This document shows positions 45,901 to 60,000 of a stretch of 64,000 nt of DNA, in pieces (position 1 is the first letter of the stretch; every line of letters starts with the position of its first letter). Source of the stretch: Diphasiastrum complanatum (lineage: Eukaryota; Streptophyta; Lycopodiopsida; Lycopodiales; Lycopodiaceae); assembly GCA_029204225.1 (NCBI GenBank), contig CM055093.1:5870933-5934932 (forward strand). Direction: 5' to 3'. Under the pieces are notes generated by a model. That model saw only the letters and a list, made by a program, of their open reading frames with translations, searched no databases and was not told where the DNA came from. The position numbers and the translations under genes were made by a program.

Positions 45901-46872
45901 ATGATATCATCTTGAGTGGTGGAGACAATCAAGATGTGGAGGATATCAAGAATGCTCTTAAGAAGGAGTTTGAGGTGCATGATCTTGGTAATTTGCATTA
46001 CATTTTAGGAATAGAAGTCATTAGATCTTCTCGATCTACTTTCATTTGTCAAGAGAAGTATGCTAATTCTATTCTAGAAAGATTTCATATGGTAGATGCA
46101 AAAGCAATTGATAAACCTATGGAGTCTCATGTAAAGCTTACTATAAGAGGTAATGAAAGATCCTTCAAGGACATTACTCTCTATAGAAATCTAGTTGGTT
46201 CACTCATCTATCTAGCCATTACTAGACCTGATCTAAGCTATTGTGTTGGAAGATTGAGTCAATTCATGCAAGATCCTAGTGAGGAGCATTGGAAGCTAGG
46301 AAAGCGAGTTTTGAGGTACATCATTGGAACTCGAGATTTTGGCATATTGTATGAGGGATCATCACCTAATCTTTTTGGATTTTCAGATTCGGACTATGCT
46401 GGAGATGTAATGGATAGGAAATCCCATTAGTTCTTATTGTATTTTCATAGGTGATGGAGCTATATCATGGATGTCAAAGAAACAAGCCACTATCTCATTG
46501 TCATCTAGTGAGGCCGAGTACAAAGCTCTTACACATTGCACAAAGGAGATGGTATGGATCAAGAGGATGATCAAGGATCTTCACCTGCTGGATTTTTCAG
46601 AGAGCCCAATCATCTTTTGTGACAATCAATCAGCCCAAAGAATGGCATCCAATCCTATCTTTCATGCTAGGAGCAAGCATATTGAGATACAATATCATTT
46701 TGTGAGGGAGCGAGTCATTGCAAAGGAGGTGGAGCTTCAACATGTGTCTTCAAGGGAATGTGTAGCTGATATCTTCACCAAAGCATTGGGAAAAGACTTG
46801 TTCATGAAGCATAGGACTTCACTTGGAGTATTATCAAAGTCTATGCTAAAACTAGTTGAAGAGGGAGTGTGA
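42917..46872 (+). pseudogene. Copia gag-pol, multiply broken
   Basis: It starts MATSIGVMLEANDRL at 42917, with a stop TAA near 42978. Gag continues to the zinc knuckle CFYCGIKGHFASEC (about 43640). After a stop at 43774-43776 the protease WWIDSGASSHMTF follows. A frame change near 44240 leads to integrase ([34 protein letters not shown]), stop at 45198-45200, RT start (WIFKVKTNQDGSINKYKTRL), TGA at 45621-45623 where the family has Trp, RT core LLIYVDDIILSGG, and RNase H FSDSDYAGDVMDRKS. A frame change at about 46428 leads to SSEAEYKALTHCTKE and ADIFTKAL. All enzymatic motifs remain readable, but at least five breaks separate them. Confidence 0.92.
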
Positions 46873-47376
46873 AAGATTCAACTAGTTTCATCACATTTTG
46901 CAATATTTCCATATCTGGCATATTGAGGCCAAACCTTGTTTTAGACTTAGAGGTTGACTTTTCAAAGTTCATTAGTCTAAATTTCATTTGAATAAACACT
47001 TTTTGAAAGTGTGGGAAAGATAGAATGCGAGTTTGAGTAGATTCAATTTGAATAAGTTGGGTACATTGAATCTAGAACCAAAATTGGTAGGGTTAGCATT
47101 CTGGTGGGAAAGCCAAGTGGCCAAATAGGGTTTGGACCTGCTATAAAAGGATGTAACTCGTGGAGAGAGTTATCTTCTCTCTTCTCTATCTCATTTCATG
47201 CTTATACATGGTTCTCTTGGGTTCTAATATCCATTGGTGCACTATCTTGGTGATTGCTTGCAATTCTATGTGTAGAATGATCTATATTTGCTATTTTTGG
47301 ATCCACACGTGTGAAATACAGTAGCTTGCTGGTTTGTTTCGGACAGCAACAGTACATAATCATTTCATTCAAGTTT
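46868..47376 (+). mobile_element. Truncated copia 3' LTR
   Basis: It begins TGTGAAAGATTC, matches the reverse complement of 5863-5355, and ends abruptly at CATTCAAGTTT. The copy at 5214-5863 continues for about 140 bp more. It contains CACACGTGTG (47304-47313). Confidence 0.9.
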
Positions 47377-47383
47377 ATATGAT

Positions 47384-47790
47384 GGAGATCTTTGTAGAGC
47401 AATGCGGTGTCGTTGTTGTGTAAAGAATTGCATGTTTAAGTTAGGAAAAAAAAAACTTGAAGGCTATTCAAAAATACTATTTCGATCTTGATGCCGACCG
47501 ACAAGATGTCTATTAGCCTACTACTATTATTCCGTGTTTGAACAAGCAATTTGAGTACTCTTTGAACAATGTACTTGTGTGTCGCAAAACATTTCAAATT
47601 ACACTTAGCTTAGGCAACACTAATTTACAAATAATTGCTTATAGGATTCAAAAGTGTGGCTACATAAGAATGCCTCTTCAAAATATTGGCTTTATTGCTC
47701 AACATTGTGTAACATGGATGGAACAACATTTTCGGCTTCAATGTGAGGTGATGCCCACCACTGGCAGACATCATTTGTCTGACAATTTTT
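47384..47790 (+). repeat. 0.4-kb direct repeat, copy 2
   Basis: Second copy of 41953-42358. It runs on, after GACAATTTTTCAAGGCACGAG, into the right inverted-repeat arm at 47804. Confidence 0.85.
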
Positions 47791-47829
47791 CAAGGCACGA
47801 GATTGATTAGCGAGGATGAGAGATCTATA

Positions 47830-49163
47830 AGTTACTCATACTTCACTAGGAACTGGAAATCATTTTTCGAGAAAAGTTCGAATAGGTCAATGCGGCATTT
47901 GTGTCGGAGCTCAAGAGTAGAAGGAAAATGGTGATTAATCAAACTGGCAAAGAGGATGCCAAGTCAACTTTGAAAAGTCATAAAGAAGAACAAACACAAG
48001 AAAGAAAGAAAGTGATGGATCATAGAAGAAAATGTTTCACTTTTTCTAAGAAATATACGGGATTGGTGATTGATGGAATGGATCAGAAGAAAACGAATTT
48101 GCCTCACTTTGTTAGGACCCCAAAGGACATACAGAGGATAATTTGGTTGGATGTTTAATTTATAATGCATGCGTCTACCCAAAAGTTTATCTTATGTATC
48201 CGAATATTCATAATGATCCGAATCTAACAATTACGATAATACACCAGGTGATATTTTCATGGCCAGAGCGCTTACCTCCAGTACTTTACTTGAAGTTGGA
48301 CAACACAGCTCGTGAGAATAAAAATCAGATGGTTTTGGGTTATCTCAACATGCTTGTTGTAACGAATATATTCTAAAAAGTTAAACTCAATTTTCTTCTG
48401 GTTGGTCATACACATGATCATATAAATCAGATGTTCAATACATTTGCAAGGAAATTGTCACATCATGATGCATTCACTCTCCCACAGATGAGGACTCTTA
48501 TTTGAGAGGCATATATTACAAGCCACATGTTTTGGATTTAAAAGAGGCTTTCTACTTTAAGCTCTTTGCGAAAGGGATTGAGAATAATTGTTGCCTTGAA
48601 AAGTTGAATGACATAAGCTTTCAACATTGTTTCCTGATTAAATCATTGGATCCAAATGTAGTGCATTTATATGAGACAAGGAATTTGATGCCTCAAACAA
48701 TGTTTTGCTATTCGACATGTCATCTCTTCTACTACGGGAAGAAAGAGAAATATACCTTGGTGCAAGGAGATCTAGAGAAAGAAAAAAGGAGTTAGAAGAA
48801 ATATGGCACGATGATCCTCAAGACTTGAAAGTAGGTTCAATGATTGCAGCACTTGCATCTGAAGATCCATTGCAACATCCTTTTTGAATAGCTAAAGTGC
48901 TATCTATAAGTCGACATGCTACATCAAATAGAATAACTAAAGTCAATGTACATTGGCTTAAAAAAGACCACGTAGATGCTTTCATGGGAAAGTACGCATT
49001 GGAGATGATAAGTAATGGCAAAGGAAAATCTAAGAAGCGAAAAACAAAAAATACTCAAAGCACAAGTGTTTTGTACCTAAAAGATGTTGACATACTTGTA
49101 TATGATTTTAAACTCACAAGTACAGGTCATTTGCGCAAGTCAACAATCGCAATTTTGAAGTAG
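47830..49163 (+). pseudogene. DUF7869-type transposase-like relic, right copy
   Basis: Same gene as 3868-5040, with different lesions. A one-base deletion near 48130 (GACATACAG; GACATCACAG on the left) breaks the frame. LDNTARENKNQ is in frame with the preceding PVLYL (no stop here), but a TAA at 48374-48376 follows TNIF. VGHTHDHINQMFNTF has Asn where the left has Asp. It retains about 108 bp lost on the left, in which HLFYYGKKEKYTLV is readable. The C-terminal piece is 48897-49163 (KSKKRK). Non-functional. Confidence 0.7.
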
Positions 49164-50930
49164 AAAATTTCAGGAGAACCTTCCGCTTTACACATTTCTG
49201 ATGGTCCAAGTCGTAACACTCGTTCAAAAAGGAGTATTTCTGAGTCTTATGGTCTTCATATAGAATTAGATGGCATTCTAGTTAACAGTGAAGAAGAAGA
49301 CGCATCCCCTCTACATCATCTGGCTCATCTATGTATACAGGAGACACCAATGGATATGATAGTCAAAGTGATCAGCCAATGTGATTTTGTAAATTTGTTT
49401 CTATTATGTTTTTGTAATCAATGTATTCAAAAATATCCAAAATTTGAAAGTTTTGTGTGACCTTGTATATGAATGTATGAAATGGTTAATAGATAGGAGT
49501 GTTTTATACAAACGCATAGAAGTATTTGAAATTCTTAAAATAGTCATAATTTGTTGGAATATAGTTATGCCTACTTTTTATTTAACATTTTTTTAACTCA
49601 AAATTGACAAATAAATGTTTACTTTTATCATCCTGTAATGAGCAAAAAATAGTTGCCTTCATAATCCCACAACTTAAGATTCTTGCTAACAAAAATCCTC
49701 CAAACACTAGGTTTTGCTAATAAGTATTGTATCCATGAATACTTCAGGTTATTGCTTAGGGACGACATATGCTTACCTAAGCAGGGCATTATGTCCATAA
49801 TATTCAAGGCATAAAGAAATAACAAAAGCCCTAGTAGTTATGCCAAATAAAACCCCTTGCTCTCGTGAGCAACAGGCTTTACTCCCCTTCAATCTAGTAC
49901 CCTTGTACCATGTATACAGACAAAAAGAATGAAATCAAAAAATCATGTTTTCTACCTTCAAACTATTGCACATATAGCCTTTGCTTAGGAGTCAACCATA
50001 TACAAAGATGGAATGAGATGATCCTTGGCTATAAACCTCAATCCAATTTTTTGATGTTCAAATTCTAGAAAAGTTTCCTAACGCCATACACAATGTATAG
50101 GTAAGACTCTCGACGAACGCACCAATGTCTACAGCCTCAATATCAATGTGGTGAAACTGAACCATATCATATATAGTGTGGTGAAACAAAACCATATCAT
50201 ATATAACAATGTTAAAGGTTTTCCCTGATTTCATAGATTATTCAATTGAATCCTACTTTAAAATGATCTCCTATTGTACATTTGTTGAAAGTAATTAATA
50301 TATATAATTTCTTCACAAAAAAGAAATCCGAACTATATTTGTTGAAACTAAGTGTCAAATTTTAGAAAGTCAATATCAACAACATTTTTGGCCTATCTTT
50401 TGGAGAAAGATGCTTCTTTGAGAATTCTCAAAAGGCATTGTTCCAGAAAGCTGACAAAGTATAGGAATGAGATCTGCATCTTTTCGAAAATAGAACACTG
50501 CTCAAAAGGCACTACCCCAATTTTTCCAAGCACCTTTAAGAACAGTAAACCAGAACATGCCAATTTGTTGTCCCCTTGCGTGACATCTACCTTTCAGACA
50601 TGACTTCCTTAAGTAGAATTCATGAATCAAGATATTTTCTCTTGCTTTAACAGGTCAACGCTACAGTACTTTGACCATCAGGTGCTCTATCCTCAGTGCT
50701 CCTTCCTGGTTCTAGAAGGTTCTGGAATGCTCCATTAATCTTATCCCAGTATATCGGATGCTGGCCAGATCTCGTGTATATATATATCAATGCACCTACA
50801 ACGAATTAGTATCAGCATTCAGTGTAGCAGAATCATTAAAGGAATTGGGTTTACTGATTTGAAGTGCTATTTGTGTAGTAGTCATCGGCAGTGTGATTTA
50901 GTGTGGAAATTAGGTGAAGAAGAAGATATC
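49164..50930. other. Spacer and GST upstream region, right arm
   Basis: Mirror of the left-arm spacer. It carries about 270 bp (49795-50063) absent from the left. A TATATATATA stretch at about 50778-50788 lies about 150 bp upstream of the GST start and is shared with the left copy. No gene seen. Confidence 0.5.
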
Positions 50931-52102
50931 ATGGGAGGTATCAAGGTTATCGGAATTCCTATGTCAACCTGCACTCAGAGAGTGCTGGTGGTGCTGATTG
51001 AGAAGGGAGCTGAGTATGTGGTCGAGCCACTAGATATGATGAAGGGGGCTCACAAGCAGCCTGAGCACCTCGCAATCCAGGTTGCTTGCTTGCACAATCT
51101 TTAAAGTCACTTTGTTCCCCTACATACAGAATGATACTGCACTCTATGTTGCTGTGAGATCTCTGGGAAAAGATTGAATCTTCAGTAGAGTTGGGTTGCT
51201 ACTCTATCTTATACGTATTTTCTTTCATGTTTGTGGTTTCAGCCATTTGGACAGATTCCAGTGATTGAAGACGGAAAATTCAAACTTTTTGGTTGGTTGT
51301 TTATCCTCTTAGTTATATTGATATTCTTTCATAGCAGCCCAGAATTCATTTTTTGTATAGATCTGATGAGGTTTTGGTGACTGCACGTGCAAGCCCCAAG
51401 TGTAGTCACAATCATATGCATTTGTTTATTTGAGAAAATTTAGACGGCAGACGAGATAAAAGTAATGCCAAAGAAAATTTTGATTTCCAGTTTATTGAGT
51501 TATGTATAGGTTGTTTATTGGACTTGTTGGATCGGATGATTAAAAGGAAATTGAATTGTGTGTGGAAAGGTATTCAAGCGTTGCAGGATGAAAAACAAAC
51601 TTAGCATGCACTTTATTTTGTTCAGCGTTGATCATGAACTTTCTTGAACGCAGAATCTCGAGCTATCGTCAGATACGTCGCAGAAAAGTATGAAGGACAA
51701 GGACCATCGCTGTATGGAAAGACTTTACACGAGAAGGCGTTAGTGGAGCAGTGGCTAGCCGTGGAGATAGAGGAGTTCAATGCACCCATAACTGCTGCAG
51801 TAGTTCAGCTCGTGCTTGGACCCAAATTCAAGGGGATTCCAGCCGATGAAGCCATCGTTTCAGCTTCCTTGGAGAAGCTGGAAAAAGTGTTGGATGTCTA
51901 CGAAGCCCAACTGGCCAAAAACAAGTTTCTGGCAGGAAACTTTCTAAGCATTGCAGATCTTGTCCATCTTCCATTCCTCTTCTTGCTAGTAGGAGTGGCA
52001 AAAAGAGGCGAGGTGGTCACCTCAAGGAAGCATGTGCATGAATGGTATGAGACCCTCTCATCTTTGCCTTCATGGAAGAAGGTGCTCGCATTAGCTGCAT
52101 GA
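50931..52102 (+). CDS. Phi-class glutathione S-transferase, right copy
   Basis: Exons are 50931-51080, 51243-51291 and 51654-52102 (150, 49, 449 nt), 215 residues. Introns are GT-AG and the Glu67 codon is split across the second intron, as in the left copy. The catalytic Ser12 (MSTCTQRV), the cis-Pro56 (QIPVIEDG), ESRAI at 67-71 and C-terminal ADLVHLP are all present. It differs from the left product only by Gly3 for Ala3. An in-frame ATG lies upstream at 50790 but would add a 47-residue leader that does not fit the family. The two genes sit about 49 kb apart, transcribed away from each other. Expected role: cytosolic glutathione transfer or peroxidase activity in stress or detoxification; substrate unknown. 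Confidence 0.93.
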
Positions 52103-52663
52103 GTTTTGCTTGCTTCCATCTCCAGCCATGCTGGAGCAGGCAGCTAGTTGACAGAAGCAATCATGATCGGTAAACTTAAATAAAGGAAGACCCAAAGGGC
52201 CAAATGTGTGGGGAGCTTCCATACTTGTTGATCTATCTTTTTAAGTAGGAGAGAGCAGTTTTAGATGATTGCGTCAAAACGCGAATTTGGGTGATCTACT
52301 TTTATTTTGAATTCCAGCTAATCAAGCAATAAAACATTTGATGCACATCACAATCCTTGTTTTGTCCTTGCCCTTTTGCATATAATTATTTGCATAAGTA
52401 TGCTGTGATCCAAATGACATTATTATAACATAAGAGCACACCTTTTATACACAAGAATCTTGCTGTAATAAAAACTTGGGGACACTCATTGTCCAGTGTG
52501 CTACACGTGTTTACTTGGGACACTCATTGTCAAATTTGCTGACATCAAGAAAGAAATGTAAGAAGATCAACCTTTACACAAGAATCTTGTTGTAATAAAT
52601 CTTAAAAAAGAAATGTAAGAAGATTTCAACCTTTATACACAAGAATTTTGTTGTAATAAATCT

Positions 52664-54509
<1,846 letters not shown>

Positions 54510-55990
54510 CTACCAAAACTTGCGTAGTCGGCTGCCATTCACTAGGTTGTCAAATCGTCTTCCATCTAGGTGTTCCAAAATAACTGCTTCGCAGGACAGT
54601 ATTTCTTTCACTTTATATGGTCCTTCACCTATAAATTTCAATTTATTTTTTATCAATTTGGTCTTATACATCAATGCTAGATCTCCTTCCTTCAGATCTT
54701 TTTTGTGTAAACGGCAATCATGCCATGCCTTGCGATGTGGTTTATCTACTGCTAGTGCATGGACTCCCATCAATTTGGTTTCACAAAGTTTTTGCAAAGC
54801 CTCATGACTCATATGTAAAGATTTTGCATCATCCAACTGTTCCATCGCTGCTATGTGTAGAGATGGTACCAAAAATTTGATCGGCATAATTGCATCTTGA
54901 CCATAGACAAGTTGAAATGGTTTCTGATTATTGCTAACTTTGTAAGTTGTTCTGAATGCCCATAACGTTGCATGAAATTTGTGTTCCCAATCAGAATGAC
55001 TTGCTTCAACTGTTTTTGTCATAATATTGCAAAGAATCTTATCAAAAGATTATGCTTGTTCATTACCCCTAGGATAGTACGGAGTACTAAACCGGTGTAT
55101 AACAAAAAAGTATTCCAACAAACACTTAATCGTTTCATTAACAAAGTGTGTTCCATGATCAGTTATGATCTCCATAGGACATCCAAATCTAACAATGATA
55201 TTCTCGTATAAGAACTTAGCCGTAGACTTTGCATCGGCAACTCAAATCCACTTGGTCATATAATCAGTTGCTATGATGATATATCTGGCTTGAGATCCTT
55301 TTGCCACAGGATGAATAGGACCAATATAGTCATGTCCCCATTTCTCAAACGGTGCTTGTGATAGAACCGGATGCAAAGGTCCATAATTCTGCTTCATAGG
55401 ATGATGTGCTTGTTGACATACATCACATGAGTGAATAAAGTTTTCTATGTTCTTATGAAGTGTAGGCCACAACACCCTGATTGTAAAATTTTTCGAACAA
55501 TGATATCAGTTTAAAAATTTCCACCCCCATCCCATCATGTGACAACATGATTAGATCAAGTACTTCGTGCGGTAAAACACATCTTCTTGAAATATCATTC
55601 ATTCCACGATGATACAATTGGTCTGCAATCAATTGATAAAGGTTGTGTCTTAATAATCAATTATTTCTTTTGTACTTTTTTCAAGGAGTCATTAGGTTGA
55701 CCTAACATTAGATATTCAACAATATTCGCTACCTACTCAGGTACTGCTTCAACATAAAATAACGCAACATCTGGTAGTTTATCATCAGTGTTCATTGGTG
55801 CTGTCTGGATTCTTGAGACATGATCGGCAAGATAATATTGTTTACCTTTCTGAACCACAACTCAAAAATCAAATTTAGCTATTAGTTTTTCGCGTTTTTT
55901 GCATCTTGATAAAAGGCAACAGTAGGTCTAAAATGACCCAAGATTTTGTTTTCAGCCAACCTTCGGCTTTTTCATCACATATTCAGAAGG
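54510..55990 (-). pseudogene. Gypsy integrase relic
   Basis: On the minus strand, traces of the RNase H end (YYLADHVSRI, about 55840) are followed by the integrase zinc finger (FIHSCDVCQQAHH, 55430-55390). The core follows with WGHDYIGPI and IIIATDYMTKWI. After stops near 55245 and 55060 comes the C-terminal domain, open from 55022 to 54510 (WAFRTTYKV, LVYGQDAIMPIKFL, LALMYKTKLIKNKLKFIGEG). It is closely related to the plus-strand relic ending at 25052. No LTR was assigned. Confidence 0.85.
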
Positions 55991-57069
55991 CCAACACTTC
56001 GGGTTAGACCAACACAAGAAGATGGTATTGATTCAGAAAAACAAAATCAAATGCTAATGAGTGCAAAACAATAGCGGATAGAAACCGTGCACTCTAAGTT
56101 ATCTCTAAGTAATTGAGAATAAGTCTGATAATAACAGCTCTGTTGATAAGCAGTAGCGCAATAGCAACTCTAAAATAAATCTCTAAAACACTGAACTAGA
56201 ATGCTCAAGAGAGTTCAAGCTTGAAAGCTTGATAGAGAGCTAACAACAATACTTTCTGATTGTGAATGATCTACTTGATAAGAGCGTAGGAAGTGTCCTG
56301 TAATAACACTCAGTCCCTTCACGATTCACAATAACATTTCAGATGATTCTTTTAGAACTTGGGAAGTGTATGAATATGAACAACTATATATACTAAGCAA
56401 TTAGGTCGTCAAATGCGATTGCCAGTTTGCTGGTGTCCGCTGGCATTCATCCAGTTCAGAAATTGATTGTTGATAAGCGGTGAAAATTGGCTGTAAATAG
56501 TCTGTATGCATAAATGACCTAAAACTGCCACAGACGAAGGTGTTGCAAAGAGGTGACAGTGTCGAGTTTCTGTGAAAAACGCGACAGTGACCATAAATCT
56601 CATTTAGAGCTGCCTCACACTTTGCCAGAGTCATTTCCTTAACATTTGAGGCACTTAGAAAAATGCGAAAAATGAGACTCTACATTTTTACTTGTAATTC
56701 CTATTAGGCAAAAAAGATGACACTACATTTTTACATGAGATTCTTGACAGGCGAAAAATGTGACACTGTTGTCAAACTCCGTGTATTTCTGCAGACTATG
56801 TAAAACCACTTGTAAATCTGCAGACTATTTATTCACTAACTTGACATTTAGGCCCTGCGACATTAAAAGTCCCACAAAAACACCTAAAGTCCTTTTATTA
56901 GCTTTCTAATTAATCAAATCTCTATGTGATCATCGGGTTGGACTTACACACGTAGGGTGCCAAATCCCTCTCACTTATTAACTAGGGTTAGGGTTGCCTT
57001 GGGATCTACAAACTCTCCAATAGTATTCCTCACCAAAACTGATGGCAGTCCCATGACACTTGCGAGATG
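55991..57069. other. Unassigned repeat-like DNA left of copia insertion
   Basis: No intact gene. GCGAAAAATG(T/A)GACACT motifs (about 56668-56770) resemble parts of the neighbouring LTR (57200-57260), suggesting older LTR debris. A telo-box-like TTAGGGTTAGGGTT-type motif (ACTAGGGTTAGGGTT) is at about 56980-56996. The final 70 bp read on the minus strand as MGLPSVLVRNTIGEFV and probably continue the broken ORF series at 62719-63780 across the insertion. Confidence 0.4.
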
Positions 57070-60000
57070 TGTTGGATTTACTCCTCCTACTCTCCTAAAT
57101 CCCAATTTGTAATCTGCCTCCAATCATGCTGCATATTTACTAATGTTGTCATGTAGTCTGCATTTTTACACGCAAATTCGCACAAACGAAGAAAACGTGA
57201 ATGAATCGTGACACTGTATTCTTACACAGGTTATGGTGATAGGCAAAAAGGGGACACTACTTTACTGAATGCCAAAAGTGCCCTAAAAGCTAAGGCACCT
57301 TGTAAATCTTATCCTAAGGCCATTCGTAAGAGTGACATACTTTTTCATCATCACCAATGGTCAGCTGATGTCGCACCCCTTTCACGCTCATCCCATGCAG
57401 TTGCGGTAACAGAAATGACAAATATTGCAACCACCCATGATCTTCTTACAGACAACACATCCACTCTGTACTTTCACATCTGCACACATGTAATATTATG
57501 TATATATATTGGATACCATCTACGTATTTGATAGTCCTGATGAAATAGAAGAAGAGACTAAGTGAAGGGGTTTTTTCATTTTCTCATTAGAGATAAAAAT
57601 AAGTTCTATAGAGCACGCGGTTTCGTCTGCTATTGTCTTGTGCTCTACCGCATTATTGACTTGTATACTTGATATACTTAATCTGATACAATTCATTTGT
57701 TCTGCGTTCAGATGTATGTCAATATTGCTATGTTTATTCTCCATCCTGTCTGATCTTTCTTGTTGCTCTTTCTGGTAATAGACGATTAATTTTTAGTCTC
57801 GTCTTTCGCGAATCATTCGCGACTAATTATCAGTCGAGCACAGTCTAGCTCTTTGCAAATCATTCGCGACAGATAATTTGTCTTGAAATTCTCTACAAAT
57901 TACTCATCTAGCGTCTCATCTATTAAATGTTTGGCTACGTAATCTAGAATGACTATGATTTCTATCACTAAAGTTTAGTTCATTCTGATAGGCATAGTCA
58001 TGCTTAGGGAGAGGGTCAAATAATTCATTCCATTGCGAACATTTTCTGTTCGAGTTTGTTTCTCGTTCGTTTCTTGTTTGAGTTCATTTCTCGTTCGTGT
58101 TCGTCATTTATTCTCCCCTCTCTCAGAGCTCATTTTCGTAGCCTGATAAGCTCCCACAGTACAAGACTCTACTAGCCGATAGAGTAATTGTCTTCTTGTT
58201 CTGTATTTTTAGTATTGGATTTTCATACTTAAGTCACTAATAGTTTCGCCTATCACTTAGATTAATTCTTCCACATGGACTCCCAAGGGAAAGCCAGTCC
58301 TCTCATGGACAAGCTTGATGGAGCAAATTACCATCTGTGGAAATTTAAGATGAAAACCATACTAATGGCAAAAGAATTGTATGACGTTGTTACAGGTGCA
58401 GAAGGGAAACCCGAAGCTGATGACGCAGCAATCGCCAGATGGAAGCTGAAGGATGGAAAAGCTTTCGTGTTGATCATCCTCAACATCACGGATACACAGT
58501 CGGCCATGTATCTGAGGCTCAGACATCAAAAAAAATCTGGGACATCTTGAGCATGCTATACGAAGTGCGAGATATAGCTTCTAAGCTACATCTCAGGAAG
58601 AAATTCTACTCCCTCAAGATGACGAATGGTGATTCTCTTCAGAATCACATTAATCAATTCAAGAACCTACTAAGACAAATGGCCACTGTCGGATTTGTCA
58701 TAGACGATCAAGATGCAGTGATGCAACTGCTTACAAGCTTGCCAAGTTCTTACAACAGCTGGGTGATGATCATCACGACTCATCCAAAATTGACTCTTTC
58801 GAGAGTCATCAGTATGTTGTTGTAGGAAGACACGCGAAGGAACGAAGCCTTGAGTTCCTCAACTGACTCTCATGCTTTGTACACCAACAAGAGCACGACG
58901 AAGCAGAAGAAGAAAAAAGGCCCGAAGCTATCAAAGCCAGACCAGAAAACTAGCTCAGCACAAAGAACAGTCGAATCCGCAAACAAAGGAGAAGCCGTTA
59001 TGCAGATACTGCAAATGAAACAACCACGGAATTCAAAACTGTTGAATACTTCAATCGAAGAACAACAGCAAGGGACAGTCGAATCAAGTGGCAAATGCAG
59101 CTTCAGAAGCTCCACAGCCCATTCAAGAAGCGGATCATGATGCCTTCATGACCAACCATCAAGGAGCATCTGGCGACAGTTCTTGGTTCCTGGATTCCGG
59201 AGCCACTCAGCACATGACTAGCCTCATTGGCTATTTCGAGTCCTATACACCTTACAATACCCAGAGATTCGTTCACCTTGGCGACAATAGCACACAAGCT
59301 ATTAAAGGTGAAGGCACTATAAGATTATGCTTTGCAAATGATCAATCTAAGCTACTCTCTAAAGTTCTGTATGTACCTAAGTTATCCACGAATCTGCTCT
59401 CTGTAAGCAGAATCACAAATCTAGGACACAGAGTGGAATTCGAATGTGGTCAATGTAAAGTAGTTGATAGGACAGACAAGATCCTAGCACTCGAAAAGAG
59501 ACATGGATACTTGTATAAATTAAGTCATTGTTTTTCTGCCTCTAGTCAACCTCTCAATACTTCAATTCATTAAAATAAAGGTTTACTTCGGCATTATAGA
59601 CTTGGTCATTTAAATTATACTGTTGTACAACGAATGTCTAGACAATCTATTGTTCTTGATCTCGACTATCCTCGCGAAACTGTCGAGCTATCTATCTGTC
59701 AAGACTGTCTAGTTGGTAAACGGACTAGGAAGCCATTTAAGTCAAGCCATCAGCATGTTTCTAGAGAATTGCTAGATGTTGTACATTCAGATATTTGTGG
59801 CCCGATGAAAAATTCTTCGTTGAAGGATGCCAAGTATTTTATAACCTTTATTGACGAATTCTCCAGAAGAACGATGGTGTATTTCATAAAGAAGAAATCA
59901 GAATTCTTCAACTGCTTCAAAATCTTCAAGGAGCATGCAGAAAAGGAGACTGGAAGGACAATCAAGGCCCTAGGTTCAGATAACGGTGGAGAATATATCT

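Larger units (their letters stand above)
42363..47376 (+). mobile_element. Copia relic, 5' LTR missing
   Basis: The leader (42363-42916) has no LTR. A full series of copia domains follows, then a polypurine stretch GAAGAGGGAG (46858-46867) and a 3' LTR 46868-47376 that stops about 140 bp short of the full LTR seen at 5214-5863. The element is flanked by the 0.4-kb direct repeat and lies just inside the right arm of the inverted repeat. Confidence 0.88.
47804..52663 (+). repeat. Right arm of large inverted repeat
   Basis: Reverse-complement copy of 1-5146; see the left arm for the indels. It contains the DUF7869-like relic and an intact GST gene. Because the left arm is cut by the window edge, 52663 may not be the true outer end. 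Confidence 0.93.
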
